The notes below the pieces were generated by a model, which was not told where the DNA came from, did not search any database, and worked only from the letters and a program-made list of their open reading frames with translations. Source: Bradyrhizobium hereditatis (GTDB lineage: Bacteria > Pseudomonadota > Alphaproteobacteria > Rhizobiales > Xanthobacteraceae). Taken from it: a stretch of 64,000 bases of DNA. Location: positions 49,080 through 113,079 of the forward strand of contig NZ_JAGKJK010000017.1 of NCBI RefSeq assembly GCF_020329435.1. The letters are read 5' to 3'. Of this stretch, positions 1-10,552 are shown one piece after another. The translations under genes were made by a program, and so were the position numbers. The stretch's first letter is position 1. Every line of letters begins with the position of its first letter.

Positions 1-367
1 TCTTGCGCAGCATCGAGAAGTCATCGCGCAGCATGATCTTGTTGGCGGCCAGCCGATGCGCGGCGATGAAGGCGCGACCGTGGAAATGATAGGCGGCGCC
101 GATGTGGTCGAGATGCTCGTGGCTCAGCACCACCATATCGATATCGTCGGGCTTCACGCCGACGTGGTCGAGGGACGTCAGCAGATGCGGATAGTTTGAC
201 GACAGCCCGACATCGATCAGGATGGTGCGCGAGCTGCCGCGCACTAGATAGGCGTTAGCCCCGCGGTTCTTGAAACGTATCTGATAGACGTTCTCGGCCG
301 CCTCGATCAGCGTACAGACGTCGCTGTCGCGCAGCGTCTTGAACGGACTCGGTTTACGTTCGCTCAT
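1..367 (-). CDS. MBL-fold metallo-hydrolase, N-terminal part (runs off the window)
   Basis: The reverse strand encodes about 122 residues from an ATG at 365-367 and leaves the window still open, so the C-terminal part is missing. The segment SHEHLDHIGAAYHF contains the HxHxDH zinc signature of the metallo-beta-lactamase fold, preceded by the typical LIDVGLS strand. The family hydrolyses thioesters, phosphodiesters and similar bonds with a di-metal centre; the substrate cannot be told from this part. The start overlaps the stop of the cyclic-nucleotide-binding gene by 4 bases (ATGA), so the two are probably translated together from one mRNA, with the cNMP-binding gene first. Confidence 0.85.
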   Translation of the reverse strand, partial: MSERKPSPFKTLRDSDVCTLIEAAENVYQIRFKNRGANAYLVRGSSRTILIDVGLSSNYPHLLTSLDHVGVKPDDIDMVVLSHEHLDHIGAAYHFHGRAFIAAHRLAANKIMLRDDFSMLRK

Positions 368-738
368 GAAGCAGCCGCGGCTTTGTAGGCGACGGTATTG
401 GAGGCCCGCAAACGCTTGCTGAGTGCATCCATGATCATCAGCGCAAAGGCCGGCTGCTGGCTGACCAGATAGACGAAGCGGGCGTGGTTGATCCGCATCA
501 CGCGGGTGTTCGGCGCGGCTGCAATCGCCGTTGCCGATCGGGACGAGCCGTCGATCACAGCCATCTCGCCGAAGAACTCACCCTTGCCGAGCGTGACGAT
601 CACCGTCTTGCTGGCGCCGTTCATCTTGGCGATTTCCACCTTGCCGTCGAGCACAACGAACAGTTCCCGCCCGGTCGAGCCTTCCTCAAAAATGACGTCA
701 TCTACATCAAACTCGTTGATGCATTTCTCGATGGTCAT
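364..738 (-). CDS. Small Crp/Fnr-type cyclic nucleotide-binding domain protein
   Basis: A 124-residue protein that is essentially one cNMP-binding beta-roll: DVIFEEGSTGRELFVVLDGKV, then GKGEFFGEMAVIDGSSRSAT, which matches the phosphate-binding cassette (GE-x6-R-SAT) of CAP-like domains. No helix-turn-helix follows, so it is a stand-alone sensor or effector rather than a transcription factor. I chose the ATG at 736-738 because AGGTGG lies 7 bases upstream; an ATG at 775-777 would add 13 residues but has no clear ribosome site. It is the first gene of a two-gene unit with the MBL-fold protein. Whether it binds cAMP or cGMP is not visible. Confidence 0.85.
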   Translation of the reverse strand: MTIEKCINEFDVDDVIFEEGSTGRELFVVLDGKVEIAKMNGASKTVIVTLGKGEFFGEMAVIDGSSRSATAIAAAPNTRVMRINHARFVYLVSQQPAFALMIMDALSKRLRASNTVAYKAAAAS

Positions 739-979
739 GGTGGCCACCTGCCTTTCTGGCTGGTCGGTTGCGTCCATGTTAATCGGGAAACAGACCGGCG
801 CAAACGGAAGCGACAGGGATGCCGCAGGGCAGCATAGGGATTTGGGATCGGGCCGGCCGACGTTTGGCGCCCAACACCCGTTCGGATGAGTTCCTAAAAT
901 TTCGGTAAGGCCGGGCCCGGTAACGATTTCGCAAGCAATAAAAGTTACCAAATGGTCAATCAATTCTGGAGAATCCAAC

Positions 980-1999
980 GTGAACGATCAGCAATCCCAG
1001 CCCACCAGCGGTGAAACCATAACTTCTGGCGCGGGGCCGACCGTTCCGGAGATGACCGCGGCGGGCGAGCCGGTAGTGGCTGCGGCAGAGGTCGAGGCAG
1101 CAAAACTGGCGCCCGAGCAGGAAGAGACTTCGCCGAAGCCTGACGCGCCCAAGGTCGAGGCCGCGAAGATGGAAGCACCGAAGGTCGAGGCGCCCAAAGC
1201 TGAAGTGCCTAAGGCTGAAGCTCCGAAGATCGATACCGTGAAGCCGGAGGCGCCGCGCTTTCCTGGCAATATCATGATCATGTCGCCCGGCGAGCGCGTC
1301 GGCACTGAAGCGAAGGCTGCGCCCGCCGAGGCAGCGACGGGCAAGCGCAGGATCGGCGCCATGGCCGCGGTGGTGGCGCTGGCGGCGGTAGCGGGTGCGC
1401 TGGGCGGCACGCTCGCGACCGCTGGCATCGGCAAGCTGATGGCAGAAGAGCCGGCCGCCCAGGCATCAGTGAAGGACAGCGTGCTCGAAGCCGCGGTAGC
1501 GCGGATCGACGCCGACATCACGGCGCTGAAGGCCAGCCTCGAACACACCGCCAAGACCGGCGTGACCCAGTTCAACAAGACCAATGACCGTCTCGACAAG
1601 GTCGAGAAGGCGCAGGCCGAACCGGCTGCAAAACTCGCCAAGCTCAGCGAGGCCGTCGACAAGCTCCGCGCCGCCCAGGCGTCGGTGACAACCGCTGCCG
1701 CCGCGCCGGCTTCCGCGAAGGAGAAGGACGTGACCGGCACGATACCGCAACAGGCCGCTGCGGTACCCGCGCCCGCCCCTGCGGCGCCGCCCAAGCCCGA
1801 GGTTGCCCGGCTGCCCACCGTTGAAGGTTGGGTGCTGCGCGACGTCGGCAACGGCAGCGCGCTGATCGAGAGCCGCCGCGGCATTTATGAGGTCTATGCC
1901 GGCGATCCCGTGCCGGGGCTTGGCCGCGTCGACGCCATTCGCAAGCAGGATGGCCGTTGGGTCGTCGTAACCAGCCGGGGCCTGATCGTCGCGCGCTGA
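980..1999 (+). CDS. Single-pass membrane protein with Lys/Ala/Glu/Pro-rich cytoplasmic part
   Basis: 339 residues from a GTG start with GGAGAA upstream. Residues 45-95 are short APKxE/VEAPK repeats; one hydrophobic helix lies at about 125-150; residues 165-230 look like a coiled coil; an Ala/Pro-rich linker leads to a compact C-terminal domain (about 280-339, starting near VEGWVLRDV) rich in beta-strand-like residues. This architecture suggests an inner-membrane protein with a periplasmic C-terminal domain, but I do not recognise a family with a known role. A rho-independent terminator follows directly, so it is probably a single-gene unit. Confidence 0.8.
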   Translation: MNDQQSQPTSGETITSGAGPTVPEMTAAGEPVVAAAEVEAAKLAPEQEETSPKPDAPKVEAAKMEAPKVEAPKAEVPKAEAPKIDTVKPEAPRFPGNIMIMSPGERVGTEAKAAPAEAATGKRRIGAMAAVVALAAVAGALGGTLATAGIGKLMAEEPAAQASVKDSVLEAAVARIDADITALKASLEHTAKTGVTQFNKTNDRLDKVEKAQAEPAAKLAKLSEAVDKLRAAQASVTTAAAAPASAKEKDVTGTIPQQAAAVPAPAPAAPPKPEVARLPTVEGWVLRDVGNGSALIESRRGIYEVYAGDPVPGLGRVDAIRKQDGRWVVVTSRGLIVAR

Positions 2000-2020
2000 C
2001 CGGACGACAAACCATTAGAA

Positions 2021-2052
2021 GGCGCTTCACGGCGACGTGAAGCGCCTTTTTT
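2021..2052 (+). terminator. Rho-independent terminator after the membrane-protein gene
   Basis: A perfect 11-bp stem (GGCGCTTCACG / CGTGAAGCGCC) with a GCGA loop is followed by a run of six T. It starts 22 bases after the stop of the preceding gene and precedes the next one by about 37 bases. Confidence 0.9.
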
Positions 2053-2088
2053 CTTGAATAGACCTCTTTGCGCGGTGTTAGTTGAGGC

Positions 2089-3600
2089 ATGGGCTGCGCG
2101 TCACGATTTTTAGCCATCCTGCTTGTTCTGCTGTGCGGCGCGTCGTCGGTGCACGCGGCACAGGATGTGGCGCTTGAGCGCGGCGCTGCCATCACCGATC
2201 CTGCGACGCTGCGCGCACTCGATAGTGGAAAGTTGCGCCTCGATCGCATGCTATTTTCGGAGCGATTGGCGGACAGTTCGCTCGCGAACAGCGAATTGTT
2301 CGCCATGCCGTCAATGGTGCCAATCCGCCAGGCGATCGATGGCGAGTTCGATCGCTATGTCGCGCGACACAAAGCGAGCCTGCCGAATGAGACGATCGGC
2401 GTCGGCGATGGCTTTGACTTCCAGTTGTTCGAGCGCGCGCTGCTCCACTCAACAGACACGCGGTTCGTGCTGGCCGGCATTGTCAATCGCATGGACCGTA
2501 TTTACGCCGCGGAAGCAAGCTGCGGCGAGATCCGCCTGATCTACCGCCTGACGCGGATCAACAAGGCGGCCAGCAACGACGCCTCGCCGCGGCTGCCGAT
2601 GACGCTGAACCTCGTGGTAAAGGCGAAGGGCGAAGGGACCGCGATCACCTGCTCCGAAATTGCCGCCCGCTGGCTCGCCGTGTCACCCGGAGGCGCCGTG
2701 TCGGCGAGCAGTGGCCCGCTCGACCTGATCAGCGCCGAGAACATCGACCGCATCGAGACCAATCTCCAGATTGCGCATGCGCCGAAATCCACGGTGCGCG
2801 ATTTCCGCACTGACTATCTGTTGAAGGTGTTTCGCTACGATCGGAACGCGCGCGCGTTCGCGGAAGCGCCGATGGAAAACCAGATCGATCGCGCGCGTCT
2901 TCTGGCGGATGATGGCCTCAAGCGCGAGTTCAGGGCGTGGTTGCTTGATCCCGTCAATCTCGCCGCGTTCGATCGTGGCACCGTGCTGATCCCGGAAAAA
3001 TTCCTTGCGAGCGGCGCGATTGCGCCGACGCCGGTAGGGTTCGATCCGTCAGACCTGGAGCCTGAATTCGGACTGGTGCAAGGCGAGGGTGCTGTGTTCA
3101 GCGAGGCCGATGTCGTGGCAGCGCTGAGGAAGGCGACCGAAGGTGGCCTGAAGCTGCAGAACATCCGCTCGCTGGCGGGGTTCGAACGACGCCTCAACGA
3201 CGTGACCTGCTCCGGCTGCCACCAGACGCGCGGCATCGGCGGCTTTCATTTCCCAGGCGTGGACTGGATGGCAGACAAGCCGTCGAACACGGCCGTCGTG
3301 CCGGCCTCGCCGCAGTTCTTCGGCGACCAGGCTCGCCGCCGCGATATTCTCGCAAGCCTGCGCGACGGCAAGCCGCCGGATTACTCGCGCGGCTTCGCCA
3401 GCCGTCCACAGCTGCGCGGCAGCACCGAACTCGCCGGCACCAACTACTACGATGGCTGGGGCGCGCATTGCTATGTGCAGGGCAAGCCGGCCGCCAACAA
3501 CGACCCAAGCTTTCGCGACTGGACCTGCGCCGAAGGCCTGAGCTGCCAGGCCGCCGGCAAGACTTCGCGCATCGGCATGTGCTTCGTCAAAAGCCGCTAA
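2089..3600 (+). CDS. Exported protein with one c-type haem motif
   Basis: 503 residues with a clear N-terminal signal peptide (hydrophobic FLAILLVLLCGASSVHA). A single haem c attachment motif CSGCH occurs near residue 374 in VTCSGCHQTRGIGGFHFPG, so the protein is probably periplasmic and covalently binds haem or is related to such proteins. The Cys-rich C-terminus (DWTCAEGLSCQ, then GMCFVKS) could form disulfides. It does not look like a classical small cytochrome c; most of its length has no motif I recognise. The spacing of the GAGG-like sequence upstream is short, so the start is only moderately secure. Confidence 0.75.
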   Translation: MGCASRFLAILLVLLCGASSVHAAQDVALERGAAITDPATLRALDSGKLRLDRMLFSERLADSSLANSELFAMPSMVPIRQAIDGEFDRYVARHKASLPNETIGVGDGFDFQLFERALLHSTDTRFVLAGIVNRMDRIYAAEASCGEIRLIYRLTRINKAASNDASPRLPMTLNLVVKAKGEGTAITCSEIAARWLAVSPGGAVSASSGPLDLISAENIDRIETNLQIAHAPKSTVRDFRTDYLLKVFRYDRNARAFAEAPMENQIDRARLLADDGLKREFRAWLLDPVNLAAFDRGTVLIPEKFLASGAIAPTPVGFDPSDLEPEFGLVQGEGAVFSEADVVAALRKATEGGLKLQNIRSLAGFERRLNDVTCSGCHQTRGIGGFHFPGVDWMADKPSNTAVVPASPQFFGDQARRRDILASLRDGKPPDYSRGFASRPQLRGSTELAGTNYYDGWGAHCYVQGKPAANNDPSFRDWTCAEGLSCQAAGKTSRIGMCFVKSR

Positions 3601-3603
3601 CGG

Positions 3604-4251
3604 TCACTTGGCGTAGTGCGTCAGGCGCTTGCCGGGCAGCAGGTCGTAGGCCGATTTCCAGCCCGGCAATTGCGCCATGCGCTTAAGCCACGCACTGATC
3701 GCTGGATGGGTCGCCGCCAGATCGTAGCCGGTCTCGTCGGCGGGATAATGCAGATAAGCCATCATCGAGATATCAGCCACCGTCGGCCGTTCGCCGATCG
3801 CGAATGCATTCTTCTGCATGTGCTGCTCGAGGATGGACAGGAAATCGTCGAGACGCCGGCGGAAATGCTTCAGTACGTGCTCGTCTGGCGACGGCGTGAA
3901 CGTTCGGTAATAGCGGTAGGTGGCCATGTACCCGGTGAGCTTGTGGTTGTCCCAGAACAGCCAGCGCAGCAGCTCGAACTCTTCCTGTTCGGTCTCGCCG
4001 CCGAACCGGCCGAACTGCCGTGCGAGCTTGAGCAGGATCGGGGCGGTCTGCGTGAGGCGTTCGCCGTCGACCTCCAGCACCGGAATTTCGCCCATCTCGT
4101 TGACGTCGCGCCGCCATTCCGCCGTCCGCGTCACGCCGCCGCCGAAATCGGTCCAAACTCCTTCGAAGTTCTGCCCGCACAGCGTGAGCATCAGCGCGAG
4201 CTTGTAGCTGTTTCCGGATTCCGGAAAGTAATGCAGGCGATAGCTGGGCAT
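3604..4251 (-). CDS. Glutathione S-transferase family protein
   Basis: 215 residues, normal for the family. The N-terminal half is a thioredoxin-like GST domain (YRLHYFPESGNSYKLALML, then GEIPVLEVDGERLTQTAPI with the cis-Pro IPVL and the glutamate/Thr glutathione-binding loop). The C-terminal half is the helical domain with the N-capping segment RPTVADISMMAYL. The family conjugates glutathione to electrophiles or uses it as cofactor in reductions; the substrate is unknown. It ends back to back with the preceding plus-strand gene and lies 11 bases downstream of the CoA-transferase gene on the same strand, so the two are probably co-transcribed. Confidence 0.9.
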   Translation of the reverse strand: MPSYRLHYFPESGNSYKLALMLTLCGQNFEGVWTDFGGGVTRTAEWRRDVNEMGEIPVLEVDGERLTQTAPILLKLARQFGRFGGETEQEEFELLRWLFWDNHKLTGYMATYRYYRTFTPSPDEHVLKHFRRRLDDFLSILEQHMQKNAFAIGERPTVADISMMAYLHYPADETGYDLAATHPAISAWLKRMAQLPGWKSAYDLLPGKRLTHYAK

Positions 4252-4262
4252 GGTTTATTGCC

Positions 4263-5468
<1,206 letters not shown>

Positions 5469-5565
5469 CGTGGCGCCGCTCCGTGACGTTTCTCGCTCTT
5501 GTTGAATTATCGCTGTCCGCGATCAGGTTCAAACGTCATTTGGCCCATCTTGCAGGGTGATGCAA

Positions 5566-8500
5566 CTATTCCCCGCCTGACATCAGCGCTGCATTTCCGC
5601 CGGCCGCCGCCGTATTGACTGTCACCGTCTGTTCGGTTGCAAAGCGTGCGAGGTAATGCGGTCCGCCAGCTTTGGGACCGGTGCCAGATAGCCCATGTCC
5701 GCCGAACGGCTGCACGCCGACGACCGCGCCGATCATGTTGCGGTTGACGTAGATATTGCCGACCTGGAGCTTTTCGATTGCATCCTCCACCGTGTCATCG
5801 ATCCGGGAATGGATGCCGAGCGTCAGCCCGTACCCGGAACGCTCGACCGATTGCAGCACCTGTTCGAACCGGTCGGCGCGATAGCGCACCACATGCAGCA
5901 CCGGGCCGAATACTTCCTCCGTGAGCTCGTCGGCAGCGGACAATTCGAAGATATGCGGCGCGACATAATTGCCTTGCGGCGCGTTACCCGCGAAGTGCAG
6001 CCGGGCTTCTTTCTTCATGCGCTCGATATGCGCATCCAGCCGCTGCTTGGCCTCGGCGTCGATCACCGGGCCGATATGGGTTGCCGGATCGGAGGGATCG
6101 CCGATGACGAGTTCGCGCGCTGCCCCCGCGATCGTCTCGATCATGCGCTCGGCGACGTCGTCCTGCAGGAACAATAGCCGCAGCGCGGAGCAACGCTGGC
6201 CGGCGGAGCGGAACGCCGACGTCACGACATCGTCGGAAACCTGCTCGGGCAGGGCGGTGGCATCGACGATCATCGCATTGATGCCGCCGGTCTCGGCGAT
6301 CAGCGGTACGATCGGTCCATCCTTCGCGGCGAGCGTACGGTTGATCGTGCGCGCGACTTCGGTCGAGCCAGTGAAAACGACGCCGGCAATATCGGGGTGC
6401 GCCACCAGCACGCCCCCGATCCGGCCGTCGCCGGCGACCAAGTGCAGGGCTGACGTGGGCACACCGGCTTCATGCAGCAGCCGTACGGCTTCCGCCGCTA
6501 TCAGCGGCGTCTGCTCGGCGGGCTTGGCCACGACAGCGTTGCCCGCCATCAATGCCGCGGTGACCTGACCGAGGAATATGGCCAGCGGAAAATTCCACGG
6601 CGAGATCGCGACGAAAACGCCGCGCCCGCGCAGGCGGAGCACATTGCTCTCGCCCGTCGGTCCCGGCATCGGCTCGGCTTCGCCGAACAACTCGCGGCCT
6701 CGCGCTGCGTAGTAACGGCAGAAGTCCACGGCCTCGCGGACTTCGGAGATCGCGTCGTCGAGCGTCTTGCCGCCCTCGCGTTGTAGCAGCGCGATGAAAT
6801 GCGCCGCGCGCGCTTCCAACAGATCGGCGGCTTTCTCCAATGCGGCTGCACGCGTCTCGGCTGATGTCGCGGCCCAGTGCTTGAAGCCGGCGCGCGCGGC
6901 CTGCACCGCCGCATTGGCTTCGCTCTCGGAGGCGTCGGCGATGCTGCCCAGTGCAGGCAGTGATGCCGCGGCGATATCCGAGATGAGTTTTGCCAGCGCC
7001 GCGCGCTCGCCGAGTTCAATGCCGCGGGAATTTTTTCGTTTCGGCCCATAGAGATCGCGAGGCAACGGAATGTTCGGATGGTTGGCATTCTCGGCACTGC
7101 CGATGATATCGGCCGGCCGGCGCAGCAATTGCGAGACTGGTACCGCCTCGTCGGCGGCGAGCGCGACAAACGAGGAGTTCGCGCCGTTCTCCAGCAATCT
7201 CCGCACCAGATAGGCGAGCAGATCGCGGTGGCTGCCGACGGGCGCGTAGGTCCGATGGGCGATGTCGGGACGGTCTTCGCCGAGCTTTGCGTAGAGCGCT
7301 TCGCCCATGCCGTGCAGGCGCTGGAATTCGAATCCGCTTCTGTCGGTGGCCAGTTCGAGAATGGTCGCGACCGTCAGCGCGTTGTGAGTGGCGAATTGCG
7401 GAAATATCCTCGGCCGCAGCTCCAATAATTGCTGCGCGCAGGCGAGGTAGTTCAGATCGGTCATCGCCTTGCGGGTGAACACGGGATAGCCGTCGAGCCC
7501 ACGTTCCTGCGCGCGCTTGATCTCGGTGTCCCAATAGGCGCCCTTGACCAGTCGCACCATCATTTTGCGATCGAGGCTGCGTGCGAGACCGTCGACGTAA
7601 TCGATCACGTCGGAGGCGCGCTTCTGATAGGCCTGGATCGCCAGTCCAAACCCATCCCATCCCGCAAGTGACGAATCGCCGAATGCTGCCGCGATCACGT
7701 CGAGTGACAATTCCAACCGGTCCGCCTCCTCAGCGTCGACGGTGAAATTGAGGTCGTAGGATTTGGCTTGCCTTGCGAGATCGATCAGCCGCGGGACCAG
7801 TTCGTTCATCACCCGCGCGCGGCTCACGGCTTCGAAGCGCGGATGCAGCGCCGAAAGCTTGACCGAGATGCCGGGCCGGTCGGGCAGGGGATGATCGCCG
7901 GCGGTACGGCCGATTGCCTCGATCGCGCTTGAGTACGAATTGAAGTAGCGCGTGGCGTCATCGGCGGTGCGTGCGCCTTCGCCGAGCATGTCGAAGGAGT
8001 AGCGTTGATGGCGCGAGGAATGTGGCTGCGCGCGCGACAGCGCCGCTTCGATGGTCTCGCCGAGGACGAAGTGGTTGCCCATCAGCCGCATTGCCTGGCG
8101 CGTCGCTGCCCGCACCGCCGGAGCGCCAAGCCGCTTGGTCAGCCGACCGATGGTTCCCTGCGGCGTCTCGCCGGGCTGGATCACCCGGGCCGACATGCCG
8201 AGCGCCCAGGCCGAGGCATTGACGAGGAAGGCGCTCGACTTCGTTTCATGGTGGACGAAGTCGCCCTGGGCGAGCTTGTCTTCGATGAACTGGTCGGCCG
8301 TGCGCGCGTCCGGAACCCGCAGCAGCGCTTCCGCCAGCACCATCAGCGCCAGCCCCTCCTTGGTCGACAGCGCGAACTCGCGCAGCATGTCCTCGACCCC
8401 GCCGAGCGGATCGTCGTTGGCTCTGATCGCCTCGATCAGCCGCGTCGCCGTGCGGTCAATCCGTCTCTCCTGCGCCGCATCCAGCCGCGTGGCCCGGAGC

Positions 8501-8577
8501 AGGCGGGCGGCCATGGCACGATCATCGGGCGCGTAGGGCGCGCTGAAGGGCGGAAGGGACGCGGAGGGAATCGGCAT
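5566..8577 (-). CDS. putA: Bifunctional proline dehydrogenase / glutamate semialdehyde dehydrogenase PutA
   Basis: 1003 residues, the length of short PutA enzymes without the N-terminal ribbon-helix-helix repressor domain. Residues about 190-450 are the FAD-dependent proline dehydrogenase barrel (YSFDMLGEGA, ISVKLSALHPRFE, FQRLHGMGEALY). Residues about 520-960 are the aldehyde dehydrogenase: FTGST at 736, general base Glu762 in AETGG, catalytic Cys796 in AGQRCSALR. The enzyme oxidises L-proline to glutamate and passes electrons to quinone, with the intermediate channelled between sites. No regulator lies beside it; the 238-base gap upstream presumably holds its promoter. Confidence 0.97.
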   Translation of the reverse strand: MPIPSASLPPFSAPYAPDDRAMAARLLRATRLDAAQERRIDRTATRLIEAIRANDDPLGGVEDMLREFALSTKEGLALMVLAEALLRVPDARTADQFIEDKLAQGDFVHHETKSSAFLVNASAWALGMSARVIQPGETPQGTIGRLTKRLGAPAVRAATRQAMRLMGNHFVLGETIEAALSRAQPHSSRHQRYSFDMLGEGARTADDATRYFNSYSSAIEAIGRTAGDHPLPDRPGISVKLSALHPRFEAVSRARVMNELVPRLIDLARQAKSYDLNFTVDAEEADRLELSLDVIAAAFGDSSLAGWDGFGLAIQAYQKRASDVIDYVDGLARSLDRKMMVRLVKGAYWDTEIKRAQERGLDGYPVFTRKAMTDLNYLACAQQLLELRPRIFPQFATHNALTVATILELATDRSGFEFQRLHGMGEALYAKLGEDRPDIAHRTYAPVGSHRDLLAYLVRRLLENGANSSFVALAADEAVPVSQLLRRPADIIGSAENANHPNIPLPRDLYGPKRKNSRGIELGERAALAKLISDIAAASLPALGSIADASESEANAAVQAARAGFKHWAATSAETRAAALEKAADLLEARAAHFIALLQREGGKTLDDAISEVREAVDFCRYYAARGRELFGEAEPMPGPTGESNVLRLRGRGVFVAISPWNFPLAIFLGQVTAALMAGNAVVAKPAEQTPLIAAEAVRLLHEAGVPTSALHLVAGDGRIGGVLVAHPDIAGVVFTGSTEVARTINRTLAAKDGPIVPLIAETGGINAMIVDATALPEQVSDDVVTSAFRSAGQRCSALRLLFLQDDVAERMIETIAGAARELVIGDPSDPATHIGPVIDAEAKQRLDAHIERMKKEARLHFAGNAPQGNYVAPHIFELSAADELTEEVFGPVLHVVRYRADRFEQVLQSVERSGYGLTLGIHSRIDDTVEDAIEKLQVGNIYVNRNMIGAVVGVQPFGGHGLSGTGPKAGGPHYLARFATEQTVTVNTAAAGGNAALMSGGE

Positions 8578-8815
8578 GGGATTCTCTTGGTTTTGGCCAG
8601 CTTACCGGGGTCGGGACGGCCGGAACAGGCCGCAAATCCGCCCTGTTGTCCAAGCGGAAGGCTCGGTCGTCAGTGCTGAGATGCGTCGACTGGCGCACCA
8701 AGAGCACAGCGGACGAATTTTGCGAGGCACGGCCCACGGATCGCCGGCTTCCCGGTTGGCAGCACGGATGCGCCGCGCTAATCGTCAGGCACGCCGTCGT
8801 TGGGAACTCGCAGGG

Positions 8816-9478
8816 ATGATGAGAGACACCGCTCTGCCGATACGGGGAAGCCGCGCGCGGAACAACTTCGCGGCTGTGCTTGGCGTGCTACTTGCCGGGA
8901 TCGCGAGCGCGCCGCCGGCGATGGCCGCCGGGCTGAGCCCTGCGCTCAGCTATCTCTACGAGTCGGTGTCGATCTATCCGCCGACGGCCAAATCGATGAC
9001 GGTGTGCTACGGCTTCGTCTGCCGACGCCGCGAGGTTCTCGAATTCACCGACGCCGACCGCAAGACGCTGACGCAGATCATGCAGGCGGGGCGTGCGTCA
9101 GCCGCGGCTGAGCGTGCTGCCGTACAGAAGGTGGTGATGTGGTTCGACCGCCGCATGGGGCCGATCCTCGGCACCGACAAGCGCGTGGCGAAGGCGGATT
9201 TCCGCTACTTCGACGACAAGCACAACTACGATTGCTGGGACACGACGCGCAACACCACCAGCCTGTTGCTGGTGCTGCGGGAGTGGGGCTTGTTAAAACA
9301 TCACGCGATCGGCGATCCTCGCTATCGCGGCAACACGCTGGTGCTACAGACGCCGCACAACACCGCGGTGCTGGTCGATCGTGCCACCAAGGTCGAATGG
9401 GTCGTCGATCTCTGGCCGCGTGGCTATCTGCAGCCGCCGGACGTAATGACGGTTCAGCAATGGGTTACGGAAGATTGA
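8816..9478 (+). CDS. Putative exported transglutaminase-like cysteine protease
   Basis: 220 residues from the ATG at 8816 (the open frame extends upstream, but residues there are Arg-rich and unlike a signal peptide). A signal peptide follows: FAAVLGVLLAGIASAPPAMAA. The order Cys (NYDCWDTTRNTT), His (QTPHNTAVL), Asp (WVVDLWPRGYL) matches the Cys-His-Asp triad spacing of bacterial transglutaminase-like cysteine proteinases. That assignment is inference from these three motifs; the closest family is not certain. It is transcribed away from putA, sharing its upstream region. Confidence 0.6.
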   Translation: MMRDTALPIRGSRARNNFAAVLGVLLAGIASAPPAMAAGLSPALSYLYESVSIYPPTAKSMTVCYGFVCRRREVLEFTDADRKTLTQIMQAGRASAAAERAAVQKVVMWFDRRMGPILGTDKRVAKADFRYFDDKHNYDCWDTTRNTTSLLLVLREWGLLKHHAIGDPRYRGNTLVLQTPHNTAVLVDRATKVEWVVDLWPRGYLQPPDVMTVQQWVTED

Positions 9479-9623
9479 GCGGCCGGTTTCGCGCAACGAT
9501 CTAGCCATCGCACGCGCGGAAGCGGTGCTCGCTCCGCCGAACGCTCACAGTTTTTCGGTAGTTTCTTTAGCCTACTCCCGGACCTGAATCCGAGAGCGTG
9601 CCGTTGCCGATGGCGCTTGCGCG

Positions 9624-9824
9624 CTAAACCTTGAGGTTCTCGGCCGAAGTCTTGCCGCGATTGGCAATCTCTTCGTACTCGACGGTCTGCCCTTCATTGA
9701 GCGTCGAAAGTCCAGCTTTCTCAACTGCCGAAATATGAACGAATACGTCCTTGCCGCCCGTCGAGGGCTGGATAAATCCGTAGCCCTTGGTTGGATTGAA
9801 CCACTTCACCGTACCTTTAGCCAT
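9624..9824 (-). CDS. Cold-shock protein, CspA family
   Basis: 66 residues, a single cold-shock domain with both RNA-binding motifs: KGYGFIQP (RNP1-like) and VFVHISAVE (RNP2-like), starting MAKGTVKWFNPT. Such proteins bind single-stranded RNA or DNA and keep mRNA unstructured in the cold or during growth transitions. A GGAG lies about 11 bases before the start. It stands alone, between convergent and long non-coding flanks. Confidence 0.95.
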   Translation of the reverse strand: MAKGTVKWFNPTKGYGFIQPSTGGKDVFVHISAVEKAGLSTLNEGQTVEYEEIANRGKTSAENLKV

Positions 9825-10165
9825 TCACGTCGTCTCCGCGGAATCAACAAAATAAGCGAGCCGCCGGTCCCCGCACTAACCGGCATGCCCGTTCATCAAG
9901 GATACGCGCCTTGAGGCAGGCTGGATAGCGCAAACGGACCGGCCGTTTCGGCGGAAAAGCCCCCATTCGCGGCCGATTTTCGCCGTTTTGCCGGTTTCGC
10001 CTCTCTCGCGCGGCCGAACAGCGGCAATTGTCGATTGGCCTGACCTGCTGCGCGCCGACGTCATTCTTGGGCTTGGCGCGAGCAGGGCGAGATGCCATCG
10101 CGAACGGAAAACCCCGGCCGCGCGAGCGACCAGGGCTCCTGCACCGAATGAACGCTGCGCCTTGA
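9825..10165. other. Non-coding gap upstream of the cold-shock gene
   Basis: About 340 bases between the start of the cold-shock gene and the stop of the His-rich protein gene, both on the minus strand. It should contain the cold-shock gene's promoter and 5' leader. Short open frames cross it but have GC-rich, low-complexity translations and no ribosome site. I see no clear promoter consensus or terminator. Confidence 0.4.
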
Positions 10166-10417
10166 TCAGTAGCAGATGTTCACGGTGCGCCAGCGGAAGC
10201 CGTAGGGCGTCAGCACGCGCCGCGTCACGTAGCAGCCATGGTAGCCACCGCCGACGAAGCCGATGCTGAAGCCGTGGCCATGGCCCCAGTGGTGATGGTG
10301 ATGATGATGCGGGAATTTCGGCCAGATCACCGGGCCGGCCGAGGCGGAGGTGGAGGCCAGCGAAACGGCGGTCAGTGAAGCGGCGGCCGCAAGCGCGAGA
10401 GTCACTTTGCGAAACAT
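10166..10417 (-). CDS. Small exported protein with a seven-histidine run
   Basis: 83 residues from the ATG at 10415-10417, which has AAGGAGAA 7 bases upstream. A signal peptide (LALAAAASLTAVSLASTSASA) precedes a short mature part with seven consecutive His, then WGHGHGFSIGFVGGGYHGC and a C-terminal RRVLTPYGFRWRTVNIC segment. Two Cys (YHGC and NIC) may pair. The final segment recurs in many small exported rhizobial proteins of unknown role. Metal binding by the His run is plausible but not shown. Confidence 0.8.
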   Translation of the reverse strand: MFRKVTLALAAAASLTAVSLASTSASAGPVIWPKFPHHHHHHHWGHGHGFSIGFVGGGYHGCYVTRRVLTPYGFRWRTVNICY

Positions 10418-10552
10418 GGTCGTTCTCCTTAATCGTGCGCGTTCGACTTTTTGTCTTGGCGCGGGTTCAAGTTTCAGTCTTACCCATCGCCAATCAGTCG
10501 CGTGCTCGGAAAGGCGGGTTCGAGGAATCCGCGCCGCGTTCGCCGACAATTT

